A DNA stretch of 64,000 nt from Sutcliffiella horikoshii (GTDB taxonomy: Bacteria > Bacillota > Bacilli > Bacillales > Bacillaceae_I), in the NCBI RefSeq assembly GCF_020524325.1, contig NZ_JAIVKY010000002.1, forward strand, positions 62,001 through 126,000, given 5' to 3'. A model generated the notes under the pieces. That model saw only the letters and a list, made by a program, of their open reading frames with translations. It was not told the origin of the DNA and ran no database searches. Within the stretch, counting starts at the first letter, position 1. Each line of letters starts with the position of its first letter. Position numbers and translations under genes: made by a program. Shown here piece by piece: positions 32,306 to 40,428 of this stretch.

Positions 32306-33553
32306 ATGAAATATTTATTGGTTTGTTTATTGGCTGCATCCTTTGTTTTCTCACCACTATCTAGCTTTGCAGCAACCACTGAAGAATCAAAAGCAGCTTT
32401 CACAAGATACCAGTCTTTATGGCTGTTTGATGGTACGAAGGAAGTTCCTTTGCATGAGAACATCGAAGTTGGGAAATTTAGTTGGTCAAGTGATGGTAAA
32501 TGGCTTGTTTATGAAGCAAGGCAATTAGATGTGCCATCAGAATCAGAGGAATATGACATTTGGTTATATAATACCGAAACAATGAGTTCTACTAAACTAA
32601 AGATTACCGGACATGATCCACAGTGGAATCCCGCAGACCGTTCATTTGCTTTTCTGACTGGATCTATTCTTTGTGTTGTAGAACTTGCTTCTGGTAATCC
32701 AATCATTCACCAGCTTACAGGTGGTGTGTCTAATTTCTCTTGGGATGCAGAAGGTGTCAACTTAATTGCCTCTGCCAGTGCGACTTTGTTCCCTGATGGT
32801 TGGAGTCACCCAAGACTATACGAAGTCCATTGGGGGATAGAAAAAGAAGCACATGAGATGGATGTAAAAGTTACACCTCTCCACACGATTGGCTCTCCAC
32901 TAAAGTATGAAGATATCTCTATCCTCTCAGTGGATGCGGAGAACTTCTCATGGTCACATGACGGAAAAAGTTTAGCATTGGTTGTATCCCCAACTGCTTC
33001 TTGGTCTGCTGACAGCAACATGCTGAGCGTCTATGTAAAAGAAAACAAGCTGTTTATACCTCTTGGGGAGGTTCTTCTTAATCCCAATTGGATAAAGTGG
33101 GCACCAACTAAGCCTCTTCTTGCTTCCATTCAGGGCGGCGGCAGGATGACCAGTGGCGGTGTCAAAAATAAAGTACTGACGACAAGCACCATTATCCCTA
33201 ATTATAAAAAGACACATACCCCAAAAGGGTTTGCAGATGTGGATTTTGACTGGGTGGACGATGAACAGATGGTGGTGGCGCGTGGTCGAGAAACTAGTGA
33301 CAGTTCTGCGAAGTTTAAGTCGTCGTTGTATATGGTGGATTTGAAGGAAAAAGAGGCGGTTAAGATTGTGGAAGCGCCTGAGGGTTCTTCTGATGGGGAG
33401 CCTGTGGTGTTGAAGGTGGGTTCGTCGGCGTTGTTGGCATGGGTTCGGGTAGACGAGGATGGCAGAAGGCATATTTGGATGAGTAAGGTGGATGGATCTG
33501 ACGGTCGGATGGTTGTGGAGAATGTGTTTGATGTGGTTTGGTTTGGAAAGTGA
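32306..33553 (+). CDS. Secreted TolB/WD40-like beta-propeller protein
   Basis: A 415-residue exported protein: signal peptide (about residues 1-23, ending SSFAA) followed by repeats of the PD40/TolB type, recognisable from FSWSSDGKWLVYEARQ, DPQWNPADRSFAFLTG, FSWDAEGVNLIASASA and FSWSHDGKSLALVVSP. The signal peptide has no lipobox cysteine, so the protein is probably secreted or wall-associated. The start has TTAGGAGG upstream. Function is unknown; such propellers often bind proteins or sugars. It is a single rightward gene that meets a 52-bp repeat array immediately after its stop codon. Confidence 0.8.
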   Translation: MKYLLVCLLAASFVFSPLSSFAATTEESKAAFTRYQSLWLFDGTKEVPLHENIEVGKFSWSSDGKWLVYEARQLDVPSESEEYDIWLYNTETMSSTKLKITGHDPQWNPADRSFAFLTGSILCVVELASGNPIIHQLTGGVSNFSWDAEGVNLIASASATLFPDGWSHPRLYEVHWGIEKEAHEMDVKVTPLHTIGSPLKYEDISILSVDAENFSWSHDGKSLALVVSPTASWSADSNMLSVYVKENKLFIPLGEVLLNPNWIKWAPTKPLLASIQGGGRMTSGGVKNKVLTTSTIIPNYKKTHTPKGFADVDFDWVDDEQMVVARGRETSDSSAKFKSSLYMVDLKEKEAVKIVEAPEGSSDGEPVVLKVGSSALLAWVRVDEDGRRHIWMSKVDGSDGRMVVENVFDVVWFGK

Positions 33554-33599
33554 GGTTGGCGGCAGTTTCTATTGGAGGGTTTGTCGGGGGTAGGTTGTG

Positions 33600-34220
33600 G
33601 TGCGGGTGTTGAGAGGGCTTCTCTTTGACCGTTTTGGTGAATTTTCTTGCTGTTCGGGCGTTGAGAGGGCTTCTCTTTGACCGTTTGCGGGAATTTTCTT
33701 GCTGTTCGGGCGTTGAGAGGGCTTCTCTTTGACCGTTTGCGGGAATTTGTTTGCTGTTCGGGTGTTGAGAGGGCTTCTCTTTGACCGTTTGCGGGAATTT
33801 TCTTGCTGTTCGGGCGTTGAGAGGGCTTCTCTTTGACCGTTTTGGTGAATTTGCTTGCTGTTCGGGCGTTGAGAGGGCTTCTCTTTGACCGTTTGCGGGA
33901 ATTTTCTTGCTGTTCGGGCGTTGAGAGGGCTTCTCTTTGACCATTTGCGGGAATTTGCTTGCTGTTCGGGTGTTGAGATTCCTTTTATTTCCTTCTATTG
34001 GACAGTTCAGTCAGATTTCACTTCCATTCGGGCGTAAAGAACGCTTCTATAAGACATTTCAACTAGATTTCACTTCCATTCGGGCGTATAGAACGCTTCT
34101 ATAAGACATTTCACACACACTTCCATGCCGTTCGGGCGTACAGAACTCTACTATTGGACAAATCAAACGGATTCCCCTGGCGTTTTGGCACATAGAATCC
34201 TTATATTAGAAAACAAACAC
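33600..34220. repeat. 52-bp tandem repeat array, locus 1
   Basis: Units start at 33609, 33661, 33713, 33765, 33817, 33869 and 33921, exactly 52 bases apart, with core AGAGGGCTTCTCTTTGACCG and TTCGGGCG at the unit end. After one spacing of 62 bases a second sub-type follows with TTCGGGCG at 34027, 34079, 34131 and a degenerate unit at 34183, again 52 apart, with core AGAACGCTTCT. Each unit contains a short inverted repeat (AGAG..CTCT or AGAA..TTCT). The array fills the gap between convergent genes. Open frames in it are by-products of the repeat, as 52 is not a multiple of three. Confidence 0.9.
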
Positions 34221-34261
34221 CCGCACCACGCAGCCCTCCCCTCCACCAAAAAACAAAAAAC

Positions 34262-34301
34262 AAAAAAGGAGAAGCCCCCACCAACATGGGATCTTCTCCT
34301 T
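34262..34301 (-). terminator. Intrinsic terminator after efp
   Basis: On the minus strand AAGGAGAAG and CTTCTCCTT form a 9-bp stem, followed by TTTTGTTTTTTG. Confidence 0.85.
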
Positions 34302-34324
34302 TCTTTCATCAAATCAAAACAAAT

Positions 34325-34882
34325 TTAAGCTCTAGAAACGTAAGAAGAGTCAGTTGTATTGATGATCAATACGTCTCCTTCGTTTACGAAGAACGGTACG
34401 TTAACTGTTACACCAGTTTCCATCACTGCTGGCTTAGATCCGCCGGAAGCTGTATCGCCTTTGATTCCTGGCTCTGTTTCAGCTACTTTTAGTTCTACTG
34501 TATTTGGAAGCTCGACTCCAAGCGTCTCGCTTTGGTACATCATGATGGCAACTTCCATGTTTTCTTTCAAGAATTTCAATTCATATTCGATTTGAGCAGA
34601 TGGAAGCTCCAACTGGTCATAGGACTCGTTGTCCATGAATACGTGCATGTCGCCGTTTGCATAAAGGTACTGCATTTTGCGGTTGTCGATCTGTGCTTTT
34701 GCTACTTTTTCGCCAGCACGGAACGTTTTTTCTTGGATAGCACCATTACGTAGGTTACGTAATTTAGAACGTACGAATGCTGCTCCTTTTCCTGGCTTAA
34801 CGTGTTGGAAATCCATTACACGCCAAATGCCGTTGTCTACTTCAATTGTTAAACCTGTACGAAAATCGTTTACTGAAATCAT
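34325..34882 (-). CDS. efp: Translation elongation factor P
   Basis: A 185-residue cytosolic protein that relieves ribosome stalling at polyproline stretches. It has the three-domain EF-P layout, starting [20 protein letters not shown]. The modified-loop Lys is Lys32 in [18 protein letters not shown], the position that carries 5-aminopentanol in B. subtilis. The C-terminal OB domain contains [17 protein letters not shown] and ends in DSSYVSRA. The start has TAGGAGG upstream. It is the last gene of the yqhT-aroQ-linked unit before the terminator, with the same order as in B. subtilis. Confidence 0.97.
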   Translation of the reverse strand: MISVNDFRTGLTIEVDNGIWRVMDFQHVKPGKGAAFVRSKLRNLRNGAIQEKTFRAGEKVAKAQIDNRKMQYLYANGDMHVFMDNESYDQLELPSAQIEYELKFLKENMEVAIMMYQSETLGVELPNTVELKVAETEPGIKGDTASGGSKPAVMETGVTVNVPFFVNEGDVLIINTTDSSYVSRA

Positions 34883-34976
34883 TTATTAGTTCCTCCTAAA
34901 GCTATGTAAAATAATGCCCTACACGTATTGTATCCTTGAGAACCTTACTCTAGTCTACATCACGTGAGATACATTT

Positions 34977-36038
34977 TTACAAAATAATAAGTTCTTTTGT
35001 AGAGAAGGAAAGTGTTTCGTTACCTGTTTCTGTAACGATTGTATCGTCTTCGATACGCACTCCGCCTAATCCAGCAACATAAATACCAGGTTCTACTGTT
35101 ACGATCATTCCCGGTTCTAGGACTGTGTCAGATCTCAGAGATAGAGAAGGACCTTCATGCACTTCCATTCCAAGTCCGTGACCTGTAGAATGGCCGAAGT
35201 ATTCTCCATATCCTTTTTCCGTAATGTAATCACGTGTTAGTGCATCTGCTTCACGACCAGTGATGCCTGCCTTGATGCCTCTCATGCCTCGTAACTGTGC
35301 TTCCAATACAGTATCATAAATTGTTCTCAGCTCATCGCTTGGCTCTCCCACAGCAAGTGTACGTGTGATGTCGGAGTTATAGCCTTTATAGTAAGCACCG
35401 AAATCAAGTGTTACAAACTCACCTTTTTCAATCACTTTATCAGAAGCGACGCCGTGTGGTAAGGCTGAGCGGTAACCTGAAGCAACGATAATGTCAAAGG
35501 ATGAAGATACAGCGCCTTGCTTTCTCATGAAGAATTCCAACTCATTGGATACATCCAATTCTGTCAGACCTGGTTTGATGTATGTAAGAATATGTTCAAA
35601 AGCTGCGTCAGCAATCTGTGTAGCTTCCTTTAATATCTTAATCTCTTGTTCACTCTTAATCAAGCGTAACTTTTCAATAACGCCAGAAACAGGGACAAGA
35701 TCTGATTTAATGGTTGTTTTGTAGTTTAAATAAGTAGAAAAAGTAACATGGTCTTGCTCGAATCCAAGCTTTGCTACTCCAAGGTCTTTCACAACATTTG
35801 CGATTTCTTCTACCAGTCCACCTTTATGCTGGACAATTTCAAAACCTTCACATTGTTTGGCAGCTTGTTCGGTGTAACGGAAGTCCGTGATGAATACAGC
35901 TTTGTCTTCTGTTACGACTGCCACACCTGATGAGCCGGTGAAAGCTGTAATATATTGGCGGTTTTTGCTGCTTGTAATTAGTAATGCATCAATACCTGAC
36001 GCTTGAAAGCTTTCTCTAAGTTTAGTTAACTTTGTCAT
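34977..36038 (-). CDS. yqhT: M24 Xaa-Pro peptidase YqhT
   Basis: A 353-residue cytosolic metallopeptidase of the creatinase/prolidase fold. Metal ligands are in LDFGAYYKGYNSDITRTLAV (two Asp, about residues 216-227), HSTGHGLGMEVHEGP (His), TVEPGIY (Glu) and VRIEDDTIV (Glu). Length and position between aroQ and efp match B. subtilis YqhT, annotated as a proline peptidase. It probably removes residues next to proline from small peptides, which pairs naturally with EF-P only by neighbourhood. The start has AGGGGGAATAG upstream and lies 4 bases after the aroQ stop, so the two are co-translated. Confidence 0.93.
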   Translation of the reverse strand: MTKLTKLRESFQASGIDALLITSSKNRQYITAFTGSSGVAVVTEDKAVFITDFRYTEQAAKQCEGFEIVQHKGGLVEEIANVVKDLGVAKLGFEQDHVTFSTYLNYKTTIKSDLVPVSGVIEKLRLIKSEQEIKILKEATQIADAAFEHILTYIKPGLTELDVSNELEFFMRKQGAVSSSFDIIVASGYRSALPHGVASDKVIEKGEFVTLDFGAYYKGYNSDITRTLAVGEPSDELRTIYDTVLEAQLRGMRGIKAGITGREADALTRDYITEKGYGEYFGHSTGHGLGMEVHEGPSLSLRSDTVLEPGMIVTVEPGIYVAGLGGVRIEDDTIVTETGNETLSFSTKELIIL

Positions 36039-36042
36039 CTTG

Positions 36043-36480
36043 CTATTCCCCCTTGTTCTGGTTCAATAAAGCTAGTAGTGCGAGTTCGTATCCATAAAAG
36101 CCTAGGCCGATAATTTGGCCTATGGTTACAGGTGCGGTAACAGATGTATGTCTGAATTCTTCCCGCTTATGTATGTTGGAAATATGCACTTCCATTACCG
36201 GTACAGATATGCTTGCAATGGCATCGCGGATCGCATAGCTATAGTGGGTGAAGGCGCCTGGGTTTATGACAATCCCGTCATATTGGCCTTCCGCATCGTG
36301 AAGCTTATCGATAAGCTCTCCTTCGTGGTTACTTTGGAAACAAGTTAATTCACACGAATTTTTGCCTGCGAATGCTTGAAGTTGCGCTTCTAAATCCTGC
36401 AATGTTTGACTGCCGTATACTGTGGGTTCCCTAAGTCCTAATCGGTTTAGGTTAGGGCCGTTGAGAACAAGTAAGCGCAT
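36043..36480 (-). CDS. aroQ: Type II 3-dehydroquinate dehydratase
   Basis: A 145-residue cytosolic enzyme that dehydrates 3-dehydroquinate to 3-dehydroshikimate (shikimate pathway) and works as a dodecamer. The family signature is at the start: LNGPNLNRLGLREPTVYG with the catalytic Tyr at about residue 22 and Arg at about 17; further conserved parts are NPGAFTHYSYAIRDA, VEVHISN-like VMEVHISNIHKREEFR and HTSVTAPVTIGQIIGLG. This is B. subtilis yqhS. The start follows AAAAGGGGAG. It heads the aroQ-yqhT-efp run; upstream lies a palindromic repeat. Confidence 0.96.
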   Translation of the reverse strand: MRLLVLNGPNLNRLGLREPTVYGSQTLQDLEAQLQAFAGKNSCELTCFQSNHEGELIDKLHDAEGQYDGIVINPGAFTHYSYAIRDAIASISVPVMEVHISNIHKREEFRHTSVTAPVTIGQIIGLGFYGYELALLALLNQNKGE

Positions 36481-36505
36481 GCTGCGATCTCCCCTTTTTA
36501 ACTCT

Positions 36506-36632
36506 TGTCGATTTCCGTTCCAGGTGTTCGCTTATCCAGAGGGCGGTCCGGAAGCATCCTCGGCTTTCGCCTGTGGGTCTTCCCTGTCCCTTCCTCCCGC
36601 AGGAGTCTCACACCTTGCACTACAATCGACAA
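36506..36632. repeat. Palindromic Bacillaceae repeat element, copy 2
   Basis: A ~127-base imperfect palindrome with ends TTGTCGATT and AATCGACAA, containing GGGCGGTCCGG, CCTCGGCTTTCGCC and CCCGCAGGAGTCTC. Read in the opposite direction it matches the element at 29776-29902 in order and length. It lies directly upstream of aroQ, in the gap after yqhR. Confidence 0.78.
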
Positions 36633-36649
36633 GGAAAACACTCCCATTC

Positions 36650-36683
36650 AATAAGAAAAGAATGTCCAATTACTGAACATTCT
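36650..36683 (-). terminator. Intrinsic terminator after yqhR
   Basis: On the minus strand AGAATGT and ACATTCT form a 7-bp stem with an 11-base loop, followed by TTTCTTATTG. Confidence 0.6.
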
Positions 36684-36704
36684 ATCACATTCTTGTATTC
36701 CCTA

Positions 36705-37232
36705 CTACTCATTCGATGAGGATTGTGATTGTTGTTTGGAATGTTGATTCTGGTGTTGCATTTCATTGTGTTCAAAGGAGATGGAATATCCGACAAAGAC
36801 ACCGAACAATATATATAGGCATACATTTGTCACATTTGTATCAAGGGTAAGTTCTCCGACTGTTTTTATGGAAGGGAACATTGGATTCAATAAAAAGAAG
36901 ACTAGACCCCAGAGGGCAATCCCGTAAACAATTCCGACCCAGAACTGTTGAAACTTCTTCAATATGGCTGCATATATAAGAGCAGCGCCTATACCAAACA
37001 ATCCGAGTAAGATGATACTAATAATATGACCGAGCCATCCTTTTTTCCAATCACCAAGCGCCCATGGCTGAAGCACAACATTTGGGCTGATTTCAGTAAA
37101 GCTGAAAATGTAGGCAATATAGCCGATAATACTCCACAGCACCCCACCGACAAATCCGGTAATAATCACTTTTGTCATAAAACCCATTGGTTCTTCTCTT
37201 TGGTTTTGCTCCAATTTCTTTTTATCACTCAT
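36705..37232 (-). CDS. yqhR: Conserved membrane protein YqhR
   Basis: A 175-residue integral membrane protein with four or five helices (about residues 22-45, 72-95, 99-122 and 138-155). It matches YqhR by sequence pattern (VGGVLWSIIGYIAYIFSFTE, GLFGIGAALIYAAIL, FFLLNPMFP) and by position between aroQ and the divergent yqhQ. The C-terminus is Gln/His/Ser-rich. The start is the second of two ATGs after AAAGGAAG. Its function is unknown; in B. subtilis it is expressed during sporulation according to my memory, which should be checked. Confidence 0.88.
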   Translation of the reverse strand: MSDKKKLEQNQREEPMGFMTKVIITGFVGGVLWSIIGYIAYIFSFTEISPNVVLQPWALGDWKKGWLGHIISIILLGLFGIGAALIYAAILKKFQQFWVGIVYGIALWGLVFFLLNPMFPSIKTVGELTLDTNVTNVCLYILFGVFVGYSISFEHNEMQHQNQHSKQQSQSSSNE

Positions 37233-37414
37233 CATTTGGCTTCCTTTCTTCTGCATCTTTACACATATCTTTCCATAAGAACGAGAGAACCATACAAAAC
37301 TAACCAACTTTTTAAAACAAAGAATCTCAGGGAGTAGAGGTTTTTTGAAGATTCGGGTAGAATATTAAGTAATAGAAATTTTTTCTTCTTAGAAAAGTTA
37401 GGTTGGTGCTATTT

Positions 37415-38362
37415 ATGTCAAAAGATTCAAAACCTGTTTATGGAGGGCAGGCTGTGGTAGAAGGTGTGATGTTTGGTGGAAAACGCCATTACGTTACAGC
37501 GATACGCAGAAAAGATGATTCCATTGAGTACCTTCATGTACCAAGAAAAGTAAATCCGACATTACAGTCTTTAAAGAAGATTCCTTTTATTCGTGGAATT
37601 GTTGCAATAGTGGAAGCTGCAGGGAATGGATCTAAGCATCTGAATTTCTCTACAGAGCGTTATGACGTGGATCCGAGTCAAGATGAGGAAGAGATTTATA
37701 ACAAAAAAGAGCCTTCCAAGCTTGAAATGATTCTTAGTGTAGCAGCAGTTGGTGTTTTGTCCTTTATTTTCGGGAAATTCATTTTCACCCTAGTTCCCGT
37801 TTTCTTGGCAGAACTCACCAAGCCCATTTTCCCGAGTGATTTTGCTCAAGTTTTAGTAGAAACTGTGTTTAAATTGATGCTGTTGTTGGCATACATATAT
37901 TTTATTTCCTTTACCCCTATCATTAAAAGGGTATTTCAATATCACGGTGCGGAACATAAAGTGATTAACGCGTATGAAAACGGGAAAGAATTAACTGTAA
38001 GCAATATTCAAGCTCAATCAAGATTGCATTATAGATGTGGCAGCAGTTTTATCCTGTTCACAGTGGTTGTAGGCTTCTTCGTATACCTTCTTGTGCCGAC
38101 AGATCCTTTATGGGTGCGTGTACTGAATCGTTTGGCGCTCATCCCTGTTGTTTTAGGTATCTCATTTGAAGTGTTACAGCTTACAAACAAAGTCCGCGAT
38201 ATTCCTGTTTTAAAAGTTTTAGGGTATCCCGGCCTATGGTTGCAACTGTTAACCACGAAGGAACCAACGGACGACCAAGTCGAGGTTGCTATCCTTTCTT
38301 TCAACAGACTATTGGAGCTAGAACAAGATTCTGAGAAAAAGATTACCGAAGAAATAGTATAA
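37415..38362 (+). CDS. yqhQ: DUF1385 membrane protein YqhQ
   Basis: A 315-residue integral membrane protein of the DUF1385 family. Landmarks are GGQAVVEGVMFGGKRH (residues 10-25), the conserved FQYHGAEHKVINAYENG (about residues 180-196), and LHYRCGSSFILFTVVVG. About five membrane helices follow the central linker. The ATG at 37415 has AGGTTGGTG upstream; a TTG at 37403 is less likely. It is transcribed away from yqhR, and together with yqhP forms a two-gene rightward run. The function is unknown. Confidence 0.92.
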   Translation: MSKDSKPVYGGQAVVEGVMFGGKRHYVTAIRRKDDSIEYLHVPRKVNPTLQSLKKIPFIRGIVAIVEAAGNGSKHLNFSTERYDVDPSQDEEEIYNKKEPSKLEMILSVAAVGVLSFIFGKFIFTLVPVFLAELTKPIFPSDFAQVLVETVFKLMLLLAYIYFISFTPIIKRVFQYHGAEHKVINAYENGKELTVSNIQAQSRLHYRCGSSFILFTVVVGFFVYLLVPTDPLWVRVLNRLALIPVVLGISFEVLQLTNKVRDIPVLKVLGYPGLWLQLLTTKEPTDDQVEVAILSFNRLLELEQDSEKKITEEIV

Positions 38363-38462
38363 AAATCCGCAACAAGCCTTATCCTAGAAAATATACTATT
38401 AAAACAATCAGTGGTGGTAACCATCGAAAACAAGCATACTGGTTACCTGGGAGGTGGCGAAG

Positions 38463-38849
38463 ATGAAAAGAAGCTATCGAAAACCAATTTTTTATGCACT
38501 CGTTTCCTTAGCAGCTTTTTATTTGATCATTCAATTATTTACTAATCCTGGTGGGTTATTTACGAGTCTACTATTAATTGTAGGGGGTGCCACCGTATTT
38601 TATCTGATTTTCCGCTATTTTATCCAAGGGAAAATCGGAGCCAAAACGGATGCCCGGTATAGTAAAGCTGTGAAACAGTCTAAAAAGAAATACGCTGCCA
38701 CAGCTAGCTCAAGACCGACTGTCAGTCCAATTACATCTAGCAGAGATCGTGCAAGCTCCAAGCCTTCTACACCAAAACGCAAAGCCCCATCCCATTTGAC
38801 CGTCATTGAAGGGAAAAAGGGCAAAAAGAAAAACCGTGCTTTCTTTTAA
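38463..38849 (+). CDS. yqhP: YqhP-like small membrane protein
   Basis: A 128-residue protein with two membrane helices (about residues 9-27 and 34-53) and a long, very basic Ser/Lys-rich cytosolic tail (SKKKYAATASSRPTVS, later GKKGKKKNRAFF). Order after yqhQ and general layout match YqhP of B. subtilis, although its sequence is poorly conserved. The ATG at 38463 follows GGGAGG. The role is unknown. Its last codons form the 5' arm of the terminator. Confidence 0.8.
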   Translation: MKRSYRKPIFYALVSLAAFYLIIQLFTNPGGLFTSLLLIVGGATVFYLIFRYFIQGKIGAKTDARYSKAVKQSKKKYAATASSRPTVSPITSSRDRASSKPSTPKRKAPSHLTVIEGKKGKKKNRAFF

Positions 38850-38870
38850 ATAAGGAAGCTCGGTTTTTTC
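38831..38870 (+). terminator. Intrinsic terminator after yqhP
   Basis: AACCGTGCTTTC pairs with GGAAGCTCGGTT, followed by TTTTCTGTTTT. The 5' arm includes the end of yqhP. Confidence 0.8.
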
Positions 38871-38874
38871 TGTT

Positions 38875-39759
38875 TTAGTAACACCATTTCATTAGAAATG
38901 CTTCTGCTCTTTTTCGCCCTATTTCCACTAGTCCCCTTTTCCGCTCCTCTGTTAACGCAAATTCCGTCACAGCAATATGATCCATTGGGATGAAAATCAC
39001 ATCCTTTTCATGGCGACTAGAGATATGTTTGGCATCATGAGCATCCTTCATCGTCTCAAACAACGCGCCAAACATGGTGATGGCATTATCGATTTTGTTT
39101 ACCGGTCGATCCTCTTGCTTTGCACTTAACTGGATACCAAGTACAGGGCGTACTTTAGGTATGCGATCATTATCAAATAACCAAATAGGAAAATTGCTTA
39201 ATACCCCACCGTCTACAAATAAAAAGGTGACACCTTTCCCCTTTAGTTTGACAGGTTCAAAAAAATACGGAATGCTGCAACTCATCCTTACCGCCTTGGC
39301 TACTGAAAACTTCTTGGGATCCATGTTATATTTGGGGAGGTCATCAGGAAGGATGGCAATCGTCCCACTTGTAAGATCAGATGCAATGATTCTGAGATGG
39401 TCCTTAGGCAGATCCGCAAATGTCCTTACGCCCTTTGCAGCAAGCTTTTTCTCTAGCCACTTCTCCAACACTTCCCCCTTATATAATCCAAGCCTCCAAT
39501 ATAAAAGTACCCACTTGGTAATGGGGGATGGCAGAAATGTTCTCCTCTGATCCAAAAAATTCATGATGTCTGTTTCATCAAGCATGTTGCGGATTTCATT
39601 TGCAGTATATCCTGCTGCTGTAAACGCAGCTACAATAGAGCCAGCACTTGTCCCTGCTAACCGTTGGAACTTTAATCCCCTTTCCTCCACCGCCTGCAGA
39701 GCTCCGATAAGTGCAAACCCTTTAATTCCGCCTCCAGAAAAAACACCATCTATCTTCAA
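38875..39759 (-). CDS. yqhO: Patatin-like phospholipase YqhO
   Basis: A 294-residue patatin-fold serine hydrolase. Oxyanion motif GGGIKGFA (residues 9-16), nucleophile motif GTSAGS (Ser at about residue 39) and the DGG catalytic-Asp motif in FVDGGVLSNFP (about residue 179) are all present, so the Ser-Asp dyad is intact. It probably acts on phospholipids or acyl esters in the cytosol or at the membrane face. The start is a TTG at 39759 behind GGAGGGG. In B. subtilis the gene occupies the same position beside mntR. Confidence 0.92.
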   Translation of the reverse strand: MKIDGVFSGGGIKGFALIGALQAVEERGLKFQRLAGTSAGSIVAAFTAAGYTANEIRNMLDETDIMNFLDQRRTFLPSPITKWVLLYWRLGLYKGEVLEKWLEKKLAAKGVRTFADLPKDHLRIIASDLTSGTIAILPDDLPKYNMDPKKFSVAKAVRMSCSIPYFFEPVKLKGKGVTFLFVDGGVLSNFPIWLFDNDRIPKVRPVLGIQLSAKQEDRPVNKIDNAITMFGALFETMKDAHDAKHISSRHEKDVIFIPMDHIAVTEFALTEERKRGLVEIGRKRAEAFLMKWCY

Positions 39760-39849
39760 TGGAACCCCTCCATCACATTGAACGGATATCTTCCTTTTAC
39801 ATCTTTAATAAGAAGAAAGGGGAAATATACCGTTTTCTTTCTTGAGAGC

Positions 39850-39894
39850 AAAAAAAGAGACAGACCTCACTGCCAAATGGCAAGGTCTATCTCC
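39850..39894 (-). terminator. Intrinsic terminator after mntR
   Basis: On the minus strand GGAGATAGACCTTGCC and GGCAGTGAGGTCTGTCTC form a long stem followed by seven T. Confidence 0.85.
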
Positions 39895-40320
39895 TTATTG
39901 ATTGTCTTCATTTTGCTTTTGGATAATTTGCAGTGCTTCCACCCGTTCTTTTTCTTCTTCAAAATATTGAACAAGATCCCCAATGCGATCGATGGCATTC
40001 CAACTCAAGTGATGTTCAATGCCTTCCACATCTTCATAAATATTTTTCTCATCTACACCTATCACTCTCAAGAACTGCTCGAGTAATTCATGTCGATATA
40101 CTAATCGCTTACCAATTTTCTTGCCTTTAGAGGTAAGAACTAGTCCGCGATATTTTTCATATATTAAGTACTGGTCCTTATCAAGTTTCTGAACCATTTT
40201 TGTTACAGAAGAGGGATGTACCGCCAATGCTTCTGCAATGTCTGAGACCCTTGCATATCCTTTATCTTCAATCAACATGTAAATCTGTTCTATGTAATCT
40301 TCCATACTTGGGGTAGGCAT
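39895..40320 (-). CDS. mntR: Manganese-responsive transcriptional regulator MntR
   Basis: A 141-residue DtxR-family regulator that represses manganese uptake when manganese is bound. The winged helix lies at residues 1-70 ([20 protein letters not shown]), and the metal ligands Asp8 and Glu11 (MEDYIEQ), His77 region (YRHELLEQF) and the Glu/Glu/His cluster ([10 protein letters not shown], about residues 98-103) are all present. The ATG at 40320 follows GGAGGG. Its position after yqhO is the same as in B. subtilis. No transporter target is encoded in this window. Confidence 0.96.
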   Translation of the reverse strand: MPTPSMEDYIEQIYMLIEDKGYARVSDIAEALAVHPSSVTKMVQKLDKDQYLIYEKYRGLVLTSKGKKIGKRLVYRHELLEQFLRVIGVDEKNIYEDVEGIEHHLSWNAIDRIGDLVQYFEEEKERVEALQIIQKQNEDNQ

Positions 40321-40370
40321 AATATCCCTCCGTTTCCAATCCACGTTCTAAGCCGTCATTTAAAATGATA

Positions 40371-40402
40371 CCCTAACTCATGGGGGATGACAAGTTAGGG
40401 TT
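40371..40402 (-). terminator. Hairpin after the ger operon
   Basis: CCCTAACT and AGTTAGGG form an 8-bp stem. On the plus strand it is followed by TTTTGTT and on the minus strand by TATCATTTT, so it could act for the leftward ger operon, though the T-run is better on the other strand. Confidence 0.5.
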
Positions 40403-40428
40403 TTGTTACATTACTGTCTGATAGCTAT

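Noticed and set aside
33360-33944. Long minus-strand open frame with repeated SPLNARTA/KRSKRSPL phrases
   Set aside because: It lies in the 52-bp array and on the end of the propeller gene; the period is not a multiple of three, so the phrases come from reading one DNA repeat in three frames, and there is no ribosome site.
33600-34220. CRISPR array
   Set aside because: Units repeat over their whole length without unique spacers, and no cas genes are in the window. The same holds for the arrays at 44.2, 49.6 and 57.4 kb.
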